From positions 1-35,507 of the forward strand of contig JBAZYZ010000007.1 of the NCBI GenBank assembly GCA_041659085.1: 35,507 bases of DNA. The letters run 5' to 3'. The notes under the pieces were generated by a model. That model did not search any database and had not been told where the DNA came from. It was given only the letters and a program-made list of their open reading frames with translations. The position numbers and the translations under genes are program-made. Each line of letters starts with the position of its first letter. Position 1 is the stretch's first letter. The DNA comes from JBAZYZ01 sp041659085. GTDB taxonomy: Bacteria > Patescibacteriota > Minisyncoccia > Phycocordibacterales > VMEP01. Of this stretch, positions 1 to 7,528 are shown piece after piece.

Positions 1-429
1 TCTCATTTCCACATTTAATTCGGTATTCTTGCCGACCACGTCAACGATATGCTGATCTTTATTGAGAATCTCAACCTGTCCCGGAACCTTTATATCCTTG
101 GCGGTGATTGTCTTTGCTCCTTTTACATTCAAAGTGACGGTCTGGGGTTCATCAGTAAGCATTTTAAAACGGGTTTTCTTAAGGTTGATGAGCATCGTGA
201 TGACATCTTCCTTAACACCCTCTATGGTTGAGAATTCATGACTCACTCCGTCAATCTTTACCGTCGTGACAGCTGCGCCCGGAAGAGACGAGAGGATGAT
301 TCGCCTGAGAGAGTTGCCGAGCGTGTGTCCATAGCCCGGATAAAGCCCGTCAATCTCATAAACCCCGCTTGAACCCTCTTCGGATATCACTTTTGGTTTT
401 GAGGGTAAAATTATGTTGTGGTCTGACAT
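1..429 (-). CDS. rpoA: RNA polymerase alpha subunit, N-terminal part (runs off the window)
   Basis: This is the first 143 codons of the alpha subunit, which dimerises and nucleates assembly of RNA polymerase. I translated it from the ATG at 427-429; the gene continues past base 1. The N-terminal domain is recognisable from GYGHTLGNSLRRIILSSLPG at about residues 34-53 and the following AAVTTVKIDGVSHEFSTI stretch, which are the conserved dimerisation and beta-contact segments. It is the last visible gene of the infA-rpmJ-rpsM-rpsK-rpsD-rpoA run, the classical alpha-operon order. The leader before the start is A/T-rich and has no Shine-Dalgarno. The missing C-terminal domain cannot be judged here. 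Confidence 0.97.
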   Translation of the reverse strand, partial: MSDHNIILPSKPKVISEEGSSGVYEIDGLYPGYGHTLGNSLRRIILSSLPGAAVTTVKIDGVSHEFSTIEGVKEDVITMLINLKKTRFKMLTDEPQTVTLNVKGAKTITAKDIKVPGQVEILNKDQHIVDVVGKNTELNVEMR

Positions 430-478
430 ATGTGCTTTTTAAATTTATTAATAAATTTTTCTTTTTATAATTATTTAA

Positions 479-1105
479 CTATCGGCTGTAAAATTCTATA
501 ACCGATGTAAAGTTGAACGGCATAATCTTCTCCCGCGGAAGAGCTTTTATTTCTCCCTCCGCGACATCTGATTTCAAGGTAAGCCATGACGGGGTGCTCT
601 TGTCCGCCAGTTTCTTGAATGTTTCCACGAACAGAGGACGTTCCTTGCTCCCGGCGCGCACCGAGATGACATCCCCTATGCGGACTTGGTGTGAGGGCGA
701 GGTTGAACGGCGACCATTTACAAGCACATGGCCGTGGGCGACAAGCTGGCGGGCGTGAGTTCTTGACCTGCCAAGACCCATGCGGAAAACAACATTGTCC
801 AGCCGCCTTTCCAGCATTTCGTAAAGTTTGTCCGTAGGTTTAGTATCCTTGCTCAAAGATGCCGCTTTGACGTAATTTCCAAACTGCCGTTCCGAAAGTC
901 CGTATACATTGCGAACTTTTTGTTTTTCCTTAAGCTGAGTGCCGTATTCGGTCATTACCGAGCGGTGCTTGCGCTCAGAATCTATCTTGCCCGGCGTATA
1001 GGGTTTCTTCACAAAAACGCACTTAGGCGTAAAACACTTTTCTCCTTTCAGGAAAAGTTTTTCTCCGGCTCGCCGGCAAGAACCACATTTTTTATCGGTA
1101 ATCAT
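479..1105 (-). CDS. rpsD: 30S ribosomal protein S4 (uS4)
   Basis: S4 is a primary 16S rRNA-binding protein that starts assembly of the small-subunit body. The 208-residue product has the usual length. The N terminus carries four cysteines (C7, C10, C24, C29) in a C-x2-C...C-x4-C arrangement, so this is the zinc-binding form of S4. The S4 RNA-binding domain follows at about residues 97-160, with LERRLDNVVFRMGLGRSR and RQLVAHGHVLVNGRR. It lies 49 bases before rpoA and 12 bases after rpsK in the same direction, so the genes are probably co-transcribed. In many bacteria S4 autoregulates this operon; no such RNA structure was identified here. Confidence 0.98.
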   Translation of the reverse strand: MITDKKCGSCRRAGEKLFLKGEKCFTPKCVFVKKPYTPGKIDSERKHRSVMTEYGTQLKEKQKVRNVYGLSERQFGNYVKAASLSKDTKPTDKLYEMLERRLDNVVFRMGLGRSRTHARQLVAHGHVLVNGRRSTSPSHQVRIGDVISVRAGSKERPLFVETFKKLADKSTPSWLTLKSDVAEGEIKALPREKIMPFNFTSVIEFYSR

Positions 1106-1117
1106 AAAATAATTTAT

Positions 1118-1552
1118 TTAAACTGTTCTCGGCTTCCTTGGCTTCGGTCCGTTGTGCGGTATTGGAGTCCGGTCTTTTATTGTCGTAAGCTCTATTCCTT
1201 TTGAAATAAAAGCTCTTATCCCGGATTCCCGGCCGGAACCGACCCCCCTCACAACCACGTCTACTTCTTTAATGCCGATATTTTGCGCTTTCTCGCCTAT
1301 AAGTTCCCCAACCTTAGCTGCCGCGAACGGAGTGCCTTTCTTCGCCCCCTTAAAGCCGATTGCTCCGGAAGACGACCAGGCCAAAGCATTACCGTCCTTA
1401 TCCGTAAGAAGGAGTTTGGTGTTGTTATAAGTGGATTGCACGTAAAGGGTACCCGCTGAAACGTGTTTTTTGCCGGAACGGGCGGAAGACCTAGCCTTTG
1501 GTCCGGCATCCGCTTCCCCTTCTTTTTTTGTTACGATTTTTTTCTTACCCAT
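1118..1552 (-). CDS. rpsK: 30S ribosomal protein S11 (uS11)
   Basis: S11 sits on the platform of the small subunit near the E site. The 144-residue product has a Lys/Ser/Ala-rich N-terminal tail of about 30 residues before the conserved fold. Typical S11 segments are visible: VQSTYNNTKLLLTDKDGNAL, WSSSGAIGFKGAKKGTPFAA, VVVRGVGSGRESGIRA, and the C-terminal IKDRTPIPHNGPKPRKPR. It lies between rpsM and rpsD in the alpha-operon order. The short spacer before the start (1553-1602) contains A/T-rich TTTACA-type words and no Shine-Dalgarno. Confidence 0.98.
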   Translation of the reverse strand: MGKKKIVTKKEGEADAGPKARSSARSGKKHVSAGTLYVQSTYNNTKLLLTDKDGNALAWSSSGAIGFKGAKKGTPFAAAKVGELIGEKAQNIGIKEVDVVVRGVGSGRESGIRAFISKGIELTTIKDRTPIPHNGPKPRKPRTV

Positions 1553-1602
1553 AAAAATAATTTACATTTTACAAATCACGATTTACAAATGATACCGAAT
1601 GA

Positions 1603-1983
1603 TTAGGTCTTCTCTGTCTTTCTGCGACCGCTCGCCATAGTCTTTCTGACATTGCCGCGAACGGTTCGCGAATTGGTCTTAGTACGCTGTCCGCGGACGG
1701 GAAGTCTCTTTGCGTGACGGCTTCCGCGGTAGCTTTTTATGTCTTTTAGACGTTTTACGTTCTGTGAAATTTCACGACGCAAATCTCCTTCCAATTTGGT
1801 CTGTTCGATTTCTTTTCTTATGAGATTTTCCTCTTCTGTTGAGATTTCTTTCGGCTTTTTTGAGTAAGGTATTTTAGCCTTATCCAGAATCTTTCTGGAG
1901 CGAGCGCGGCCTATGCCATAGAGAATAGTCAACCCTATTTCTATGTTTTTATTTTCCGGAATTGTGATACCTAGTAAGCGCAT
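1603..1983 (-). CDS. rpsM: 30S ribosomal protein S13 (uS13)
   Basis: S13 lies at the head of the small subunit, contacts the P-site tRNA and forms inter-subunit bridges. The 126-residue product starts MRLLGITIPENKNIEIGLTI and contains the helix-two-turn-helix YGIGRARSRKIL. The basic C-terminal signature SYRGSRHAKRLPVRGQRTKT (about residues 84-103) matches the family's RG-RH-R-LPVRGQRTKTN region. It is 12 bases downstream of rpmJ and belongs to the same minus-strand operon. Length is normal for the family. Confidence 0.98.
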   Translation of the reverse strand: MRLLGITIPENKNIEIGLTILYGIGRARSRKILDKAKIPYSKKPKEISTEEENLIRKEIEQTKLEGDLRREISQNVKRLKDIKSYRGSRHAKRLPVRGQRTKTNSRTVRGNVRKTMASGRRKTEKT

Positions 1984-1995
1984 ATTATTTAAAAA

Positions 1996-2109
1996 TTACC
2001 CCTGCTTCTGCTTATGACGCGGATTTTCGCAAATGACATGGACCCGGCCTTTTCGCCTCACCATTTTGCATTTCGCGCATATCTTTTTAACTGATGATTT
2101 AACTTTCAT
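1996..2109 (-). CDS. rpmJ: 50S ribosomal protein L36 (bL36)
   Basis: This 37-residue protein is read from the ATG at 2107-2109. It begins MKVKSSVKKICAKCKMVRRK and ends in a basic NPRHKQKQG tail. C11, C14, C27 and H32 form the zinc ribbon (C-x2-C-x12-C-x4-H), so this is the zinc-containing form. L36 binds 23S rRNA late in large-subunit assembly. Its position between infA and rpsM is the standard one. A probable intrinsic terminator lies just upstream, between infA and this gene, so rpmJ and the genes after it may depend on read-through or on a separate promoter. Confidence 0.97.
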   Translation of the reverse strand: MKVKSSVKKICAKCKMVRRKGRVHVICENPRHKQKQG

Positions 2110-2128
2110 ATGTTTACACAATAAAAAC

Positions 2129-2153
2129 AAAAAAAGGACCAAATCCTTTTTTT
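2129..2153 (-). terminator. Hairpin with A and T tracts between infA and rpmJ
   Basis: A perfect 10-bp inverted repeat, AAAAAAAGGA and TCCTTTTTTT, surrounds a 5-base loop. Read on the minus strand it gives a stem followed by seven T residues, the form of an intrinsic terminator or attenuator. The stem is mostly A-T with only two G-C pairs, so it is probably weak. It lies inside a conserved operon, downstream of infA (stop at 2180) and before rpmJ. Confidence 0.5.
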
Positions 2154-2179
2154 ACGAGGTTAGAAAACATCATAGCATA

Positions 2180-2407
2180 CTATCCACGTTTTACAACCCT
2201 GGCCGAGACTTTCCCGCCGTATGGGTCCAATTGCACCGTAACCCTGTCCCCGACCAGCACTTTTATGCGGTGTAAACGCATTTTCCCCGACAAATGAGCC
2301 ATTACTTCCTCATCATTTTCAAGCCTTATCCGAAATAGCGTGCTTGGAAGGGCTTCGGTCACGATGCCGGTAACAAATAACTCTTTAGCGGTAATCTCTT
2401 TGTTCAT
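2180..2407 (-). CDS. infA: Translation initiation factor IF-1
   Basis: IF-1 binds the ribosomal A site during initiation and helps IF-2 and IF-3. The 75-residue product is a single S1/OB-fold domain with recognisable IF-1 segments: GIVTEALPSTLFRIRLENDE, VMAHLSGKMRLHRIKVLVGD, and VTVQLDPYGGKVSARVVKR at the end. It is slightly longer than the usual 72 residues. It heads the alpha-operon block and starts 33 bases after the stop of the membrane-protein gene upstream. Confidence 0.97.
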   Translation of the reverse strand: MNKEITAKELFVTGIVTEALPSTLFRIRLENDEEVMAHLSGKMRLHRIKVLVGDRVTVQLDPYGGKVSARVVKRG

Positions 2408-2440
2408 TCTAAGTGTTCCAAAACAATAACAGATTGCCGA

Positions 2441-3802
2441 TTATTTGGCAATAGTAACGCTTATTTTCTCAGCTTTGCCGGGGAAATACCGCGCCCAAAA
2501 CGGTTGAAATGACACTATACGCGCGCCCTTGATTGAAGAATATCTTGAAAGAATTGAGGAAAAATCCGATTTTGGTTTCCCGGCTAGGTCATTCCTTAGG
2601 GTGGATGTGTCAACTATATAAGTTATGTCCGCTCCGCCGCTTAGAGTGAAAGAAACTTCTTTTGTTTTGGCGTCAATAGCCGGAGTATTGGAAGCAAAAG
2701 AAAAGGTCAAACCGTCAATCGAATCCAGCGTAAACGCCGGGGGAGCTTTTTCCCCTGTTTTGATTTTTTTAGAAATTTCACCAAAAATTGAATCTTTTTT
2801 CAGCAAAAATCCGACTAGAGTGCCATTTTCTCCAATGGTTACAACTTTAGGATCGCTTACCGCGTCCCTGATGACCTCAAAACTTATCTGAGCCGCATCC
2901 TTGTAAAGAATATAGCCGTCAGGCACTTGAGAACTTGCTTCGCGCAGTAAGTCTTCTTTCAGAGATTTCTCTATTGCCTCCTTAGCAAGGGCTATGTCTT
3001 TATCTGAAGCAACCGGGGCGCTTCCTGAAAAACCGCCGGTAATTTCAGTTTTGGAACGTCCGTAAAACTTTTCATAACGAGGGTCTCCCTTAAATCCCGG
3101 TATAGTAAAGTCCGAAAGGCCGGTGTTGTAGTCCGCTCCGGCCTGGTCGGCATAAACCATAACCTCTATCTGCCCGGGCGTATCCCCCAACTTGCCCGGC
3201 ACAATTATATCGTTTTGTATGCGGTAAGTTTTACCGTTGAGGGCAACAAACCTCGTGCCTTTAATAAGCTTTTGGGTGTTGCTTGAATAATTGTTATAAA
3301 CGATGATTCTTCCGGAAGCTTTGACGCTTATATTCTTGCTTCCGGTGGCGTTAATCTGTCTTGTTTCCGTCCCCTTAGTCATCGTTATCTCAAAAGAGAC
3401 GCCCGATGAGGAGCTTTTCTTTGCGATTAGAGGGAGACTTACCGGCACATTCGCCTTGCCCGGCGTCACTTCCACGCCCGCGCGCAAGAAAAAAACAGAG
3501 AGGTAAAAGATACCGCCACCAACAGCGATAATTCCACCCAAACTCCACCAAAACGGCTGTTTTTCCCAAAACCTTTCCCCTTTCCTCTTCGGCAGTTTTG
3601 GGAACGGGGGGCTGTGCTTCTTCTCTTCGTTAAATAACCCGGAGGACAGATGGTTCTTGCGCTTGGAAGATGGTTCGTTTTTATTAAACTTTGCCGGAAT
3701 CTCGTCCGGAACTTCTTCTTTCCTTGATATTGGAACGCGGACAGACACACCGGGATTTTTCCGCTTCGTAAGAACAACATCTTGTATTATTTTTCTTGCC
3801 AT
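2441..3802 (-). CDS. Single-pass membrane protein with large extracytoplasmic domain (baseplate-J-like)
   Basis: The 453-residue protein has a basic, proline-rich cytoplasmic N terminus (about residues 1-83), one strong transmembrane segment near residues 86-108 (SLGGIIAVGGGIFYLSVFFL), and a roughly 340-residue outer region. That region is rich in Gly, Ser, Thr and beta-strand-like stretches and includes PGQIEVMVYADQAGADYNTG followed by FTIPGF, YGRSKTEITGGFSG. Proteins of this shape in Parcubacteria are often annotated as baseplate J/gp47-like. That label comes from memory of the family and was not tested. A -10-like TATAAT about 40 bases upstream suggests its own promoter. Function is unknown; a cell-surface or envelope role is inferred from topology. 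Confidence 0.6.
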   Translation of the reverse strand: MARKIIQDVVLTKRKNPGVSVRVPISRKEEVPDEIPAKFNKNEPSSKRKNHLSSGLFNEEKKHSPPFPKLPKRKGERFWEKQPFWWSLGGIIAVGGGIFYLSVFFLRAGVEVTPGKANVPVSLPLIAKKSSSSGVSFEITMTKGTETRQINATGSKNISVKASGRIIVYNNYSSNTQKLIKGTRFVALNGKTYRIQNDIIVPGKLGDTPGQIEVMVYADQAGADYNTGLSDFTIPGFKGDPRYEKFYGRSKTEITGGFSGSAPVASDKDIALAKEAIEKSLKEDLLREASSQVPDGYILYKDAAQISFEVIRDAVSDPKVVTIGENGTLVGFLLKKDSIFGEISKKIKTGEKAPPAFTLDSIDGLTFSFASNTPAIDAKTKEVSFTLSGGADITYIVDTSTLRNDLAGKPKSDFSSILSRYSSIKGARIVSFQPFWARYFPGKAEKISVTIAK

Positions 3803-3844
3803 AATTGTAAAAAACGCAGGGCTATATTTTATTATTATACTACA

Positions 3845-5057
3845 CTACGCACTCTTCCCAACCATTTTATCCGCAAAAAGAACGCCTATGTTCAAAAAAT
3901 GGTCATACTTTATACCCTCGGGATTTATGATTGGGGTTAGAAGAGATTCGGAAAGAGGGATAACACGGAATTTTTCGTGGGATAAAACATATTGGCTAAA
4001 CTCTTCTTCTTTTATCCAGGCGGAAAATATGGGCAAAACATCATCATCCGTTGCCAGGAATAACTCACCCGGCACATAAAGCCCGTCGGATAAACCCACA
4101 AAAAGTTTTCTGAAATTCCGCCAACCATTCTTTTTTCAGCGTGGACATTATTCTATAAATCTTATTTCTGGTTTCCGCATCTATGGCTCCGCTCAAAAAC
4201 ATAGAAATAAGCGAGAGCCCTTCGGGGACCGTTCTTTTAAGCCCTGAGGCAACCCGGCGCAATATAAAATTGCGACCCATCGGAAACGAAACTGTCTCAA
4301 GAAGCACTCCTTTGCGGACAAGAGAAACATCGGTTATTTCCCCGCTCACATCCAAAAGAAGAAAATCATTTTTATCCGGAAAAATATCACGGATAGCGTC
4401 AAAGTAAGCCAGGGGGAAGGAATGGAAGGAAATCTTGCTGTGAGGGAAGTGGGTATACAACTTTTGCGTAATGCCTGAGGTAATATTCTTTTGACTTACG
4501 CTCAGATATAGAGAGAGCACGGCTTCCGCGGCTTTCTTATCAACAGGCTTCGACGTTTCGTAACCGTTCAAAGTGGAGTGTATAATCTGGCTTTCAATTA
4601 TATCAAGCTCATTCTTTTCTTTGTTTTTTATGGGACTTCCAATGGCCGTTTTAATATTCCCGTTAGCAAGGGATTCTTCGAAATCTGATATTTCTTTGCT
4701 TATGATTTCATCACGAAGATCTCTGTTGAGGGTAAGAATTCTTTCGTTCTTTATGCTGACAATTTTTGTCTGAGAGACATACCACGGCGAAGCAAGGATG
4801 ACGAAAACCGGGGCTGTGCCGCTTAAAGCGGTTTTGGTAAGACTGGGTGATATATCATCAATTGCCTGAAGTGTGCTTTTAAACAAGTTGTCAAAATCAA
4901 CCTGTTCACCTGTGGGAATATCCGCCCGGCAGCTTGAGATTATTTTTAAGTTTCCATCTTCATTTTTCAAAACCAATGCTCCACCGACACTCCCATTGCC
5001 GACATCAAAGACCAAAAAAGATTTTTGAGTTTCTTTTTTAAAAATAGAAAATGCCAT
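3845..5057 (-). pseudogene. FtsA/PilM-like ATPase, interrupted by a one-base frameshift
   Basis: The first frame (4065-5057) codes 330 residues starting MAFSIFKKETQKSFLVFDVG. The FDVGNGSVGGALV segment resembles the phosphate-1 motif of the actin/HSP70 ATPase fold, and LLLDVSGEITDVSLVRKG is a second nucleotide-binding motif. The frame then ends abruptly in a non-family tail. An adjacent frame (3845 to about 4104) continues the protein as VGLSDGLYVPGELFLATDDD. Removing one base from the five-base A tract at 4100-4104 (T tract on the coding strand) joins them into about 403 residues. This could be a sequencing or assembly error, or a real mutation. The family includes FtsA and PilM, which link cytoplasmic and membrane assemblies; the exact role is not determined. 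Confidence 0.65.
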
Positions 5058-5063
5058 GGGTTA

Positions 5064-5069
5064 ATTATA
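5064..5069 (-). promoter_or_regulatory. -10 box just upstream of the FtsA/PilM-like gene
   Basis: A perfect TATAAT on the minus strand lies 6 bases before the ATG at 5057. Transcription would be expected to start at or within a base or two of the start codon, giving a leaderless mRNA. No clear -35 box was assigned. Confidence 0.45.
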
Positions 5070-5132
5070 ACCCGGAAATGGTTTTTAGTTGATAGTGTTC
5101 GGTTTTAGGGCAAAAACGCCCCAGCTTATCGG

Positions 5133-6899
5133 CTACCCCAAAACCGCTTTGATCCGTCTTATGCCTGCAGAGCAAGCCTCCTCTTTGGCAATTTTGAAGC
5201 GACCAAGTTCGCTGGTGTTTTTGACATGAGGACCACCGCAAAATTCCAGACTGAAATCCCCTATTCTGTAGACGCGGACGGTATCGCCGTATTTTTCTTC
5301 AAACAAACCGATGGCTCCTTTTTTCTCCGCTTCCGCAAGCGGCATATCCTCGTAAGTTACCGGTAAAGCTTCACTGATTTTTTCATTTACCATGTCCTCC
5401 ACTCTTTTCTTCTGCTCATCAGTCATTTTCTCTCCGTGAGAGAAGTCAAAGCGAAGCCGCTCGGGCGTAATGTTGGAACCTTTTTGGAATACATGATTGC
5501 CCAATACTTCCCGAAGCGCCTTGTGAAGCAGGTGCGTAGCGGTATGGTATTTAACCGACGTCTCCGAATGATCAGCCAGTCCGCCTTTGAATTTCTGATC
5601 CGAACCCTGACGGGAGATTTCTTGATGTTTTTTAAATTCTTCCCAAAAACCATCGCTGTCTACTTTCTTGCCGTTTGCGAAAGCAATTTCAATCGTTAAC
5701 TCAAGCGGATAACCGAAAGTGGAAAAAAGGAGAAAAGCATCCTTACCCGGAATAATCCCGGCTGGTGTATTTTTGATTATTTTTTCAGCCTGTTTTTTCC
5801 CGGACTCAAGCGTTTTACGAAATTGTGTTTCTTCGTTTTCCAATACCTCTTTAATGCCTCTTTCTTTTTGCCACAATCCGTAATTTGCTTCCCTGTAGAC
5901 ATCTGCAATTTTACCTACTAAGTCAGATACGGTGTTGTTTCCCAACCCAATCGAATTGTAATAGTAAGTTGCCCTGCGTATAAGTCTGCGTAAGACGTAA
6001 CCCCTATCCGTGTTTGAGGGAATCACTCCGTCAGCAATCATAAACACGCTTGTGCGTATATGGTCGGCGATAATTCGCTTAGCCTTGGTGTCGTCTGAAT
6101 TTGAACTCTCGCCAATTTTATCAATTATCGGCTTTAGCAAGTCCGTGTCAAAAATATTATTTTTGCCCTGCACTACCATTGCCACGCGCTCAAGACCGGA
6201 ACCGGTATCAACATTCTGCTGTTTGAGTTTACCAATAACTTTTCCGTCTTTCTTTTCATATTCCATGAAAACGTCATTCCAAATTTCCACAACATCCTGA
6301 CGGTCATCCGCGGCCATATATTCTTCTTTGGTCATGTCGCCAAGACCTTTTTCCGTCACATCATAAAACATTTCCGAATCCGGACCGCACGGACCATTAT
6401 CTCCCGGACTCCACCAATTGGACTTTGCGCCCATAAAATAAATCCTGTTTTCGGGAACATATTTTTTCCATATATCAAAAGCCTCATCGTCGCGCGGGGC
6501 ATTTTCATCGCCCTCAAAGACCGTCACGTAAAGCCTGTTCGAATCAAGCCCTAGCCCATCTTCTCTTGAGGTAAGAAATTCATAGCTCCATTTTATGGCG
6601 TCTTCTTTGAAATAGTCGCCCAAAGACCAGTTTCCAAGCATCTCAAAAAAGGTGGCGTGTGTGTTATCGCCAATCTCGTCAATATCGGTCGTGCGGACGC
6701 ATTTTTGCGAATTAACCAAGCGGCGGGATCCGTTGGGATAAGGTTCACCCAAAAGGTATGGGACGAGCGGCTGCATCCCCGCGGTATTAAAAAGCACAGA
6801 TGGGTCATTTTCCGGCACCAAAGATGCCGAGGGAATGATTGCATGACCGCGCTTTTCGAAAAAACGAAGGAATTTGCCGCGGATTTCTTCAGATTGCAT
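5133..6899 (-). CDS. alaS: Alanyl-tRNA synthetase, short form
   Basis: The enzyme charges tRNA-Ala and edits Ser/Gly mischarging. The N-terminal class II catalytic core is clear: RGKFLRFFEKRGHAIIPSAS, then PSVLFNTAGMQPLVPYLLG and GNWSLGDYFKEDAI. The editing site is present: HTATH at about residue 450 and CGGPH at about 554, the four metal ligands. The protein stops at GIRRIKAVLG, immediately after the editing domain. At 588 residues it lacks the coiled-coil and C-Ala region of the usual ~875-residue enzyme. The reading frame ends cleanly, so this looks like a natural short form. Its cognate tRNA-Ala(UGC), with the G3-U70 pair, is in this window at 21954-22026. Confidence 0.95.
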   Translation of the reverse strand: MQSEEIRGKFLRFFEKRGHAIIPSASLVPENDPSVLFNTAGMQPLVPYLLGEPYPNGSRRLVNSQKCVRTTDIDEIGDNTHATFFEMLGNWSLGDYFKEDAIKWSYEFLTSREDGLGLDSNRLYVTVFEGDENAPRDDEAFDIWKKYVPENRIYFMGAKSNWWSPGDNGPCGPDSEMFYDVTEKGLGDMTKEEYMAADDRQDVVEIWNDVFMEYEKKDGKVIGKLKQQNVDTGSGLERVAMVVQGKNNIFDTDLLKPIIDKIGESSNSDDTKAKRIIADHIRTSVFMIADGVIPSNTDRGYVLRRLIRRATYYYNSIGLGNNTVSDLVGKIADVYREANYGLWQKERGIKEVLENEETQFRKTLESGKKQAEKIIKNTPAGIIPGKDAFLLFSTFGYPLELTIEIAFANGKKVDSDGFWEEFKKHQEISRQGSDQKFKGGLADHSETSVKYHTATHLLHKALREVLGNHVFQKGSNITPERLRFDFSHGEKMTDEQKKRVEDMVNEKISEALPVTYEDMPLAEAEKKGAIGLFEEKYGDTVRVYRIGDFSLEFCGGPHVKNTSELGRFKIAKEEACSAGIRRIKAVLG

Positions 6900-6906
6900 A
6901 GCTCTA

Positions 6907-6912
6907 TTTATA
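6907..6912 (-). promoter_or_regulatory. Extended -10 box before alaS
   Basis: The minus strand reads TG-C-TATAAA, an extended -10 element, ending 7 bases before the alaS ATG at 6899. This spacing predicts a transcript starting at or very near the start codon. Confidence 0.4.
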
Positions 6913-6937
6913 GCACAAATTGGGTAGGTGGTAATCC

Positions 6938-7429
6938 TTAGCGATGAGGGTGCGGCGGTTTGCCGTCATGGACCCTGAGGAGACTTTCTTCTATGTTAAA
7001 AAGGATTGTGAAAATAAATAAAGTCAGAATTGTCGCGATAAACGCCGGCAGGTACAAGCCGAAGCCAATAGCCATTCCTATCCCCGCCGCAAGCCACAAC
7101 CCGGCGGCCGTTGTAATTCCCACCGGGGTTGAATCCTTAAATACAATGATGCCCGTACCCAAAAAACCAATACCGACAACTATGTTTGAAGCTACTCTTA
7201 ACGGGTCGAAAAAGGTACCGGTAGCAATCTGATAGTTTTTTATCACAAGTTCTGAAACAATAATAAGGAGAGCTGAACCCATTGAAACCAGGGCGTACGT
7301 GCGCGGACCGGCGGTGCGATGGGCAAAGATGCGTTCAAGCCCAAGAGTGGCGCCAAAGAACAACGCCAGCGAGAGTTTGATAAAAATCTCTATGTTGGAA
7401 TCAATTGCGGCTGAATTTAGAAAATCCAT
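6938..7429 (-). CDS. MgtC/SapB-family membrane protein
   Basis: The 163-residue protein has about four transmembrane segments, and its N-terminal half carries the MgtC signature: FGATLGLERIFAHRTAGPRT, then YALVSMGSALLIIVSE, VVGIGFLGTGIIVF and GITTAAGLWLAAGIGMAIG. MgtC proteins are inner-membrane proteins linked to magnesium limitation and, in some pathogens, to control of the F-type ATPase; which role applies here is unknown. The C-terminal soluble domain of Salmonella MgtC is absent, as in the shorter SapB-type members. It is downstream of mnmA with a 99-base spacer that includes a weak terminator-like hairpin. Confidence 0.85.
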   Translation of the reverse strand: MDFLNSAAIDSNIEIFIKLSLALFFGATLGLERIFAHRTAGPRTYALVSMGSALLIIVSELVIKNYQIATGTFFDPLRVASNIVVGIGFLGTGIIVFKDSTPVGITTAAGLWLAAGIGMAIGFGLYLPAFIATILTLFIFTILFNIEESLLRVHDGKPPHPHR

Positions 7430-7489
7430 TTTATATTTATGCGTTTTGACTGGTAATAAGTTAAGTATATCAGTTGGAAAAAATATAGT

Positions 7490-7507
7490 AAAAGATCGTG
7501 GTCTTTT
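7490..7507 (-). terminator. Weak terminator-like hairpin after mnmA
   Basis: AAAAGAT and GGTCTTTT can pair around a short loop between the mnmA stop and the mgtC-like start. On the minus strand the stem is followed by a T-rich stretch. The stem is short and mostly A-T, so this is a tentative call. Confidence 0.3.
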
Positions 7508-7528
7508 TAGGAGTCGGGACGGATAACT

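Noticed and set aside
49..231. 60-residue plus-strand reading frame
   Set aside because: It lies opposite the conserved rpoA coding frame and has no family features.
4090..4130. Programmed frameshift in the FtsA/PilM-like gene
   Set aside because: No convincing slippery heptamer with downstream structure was seen; a homopolymer indel explains it more simply.
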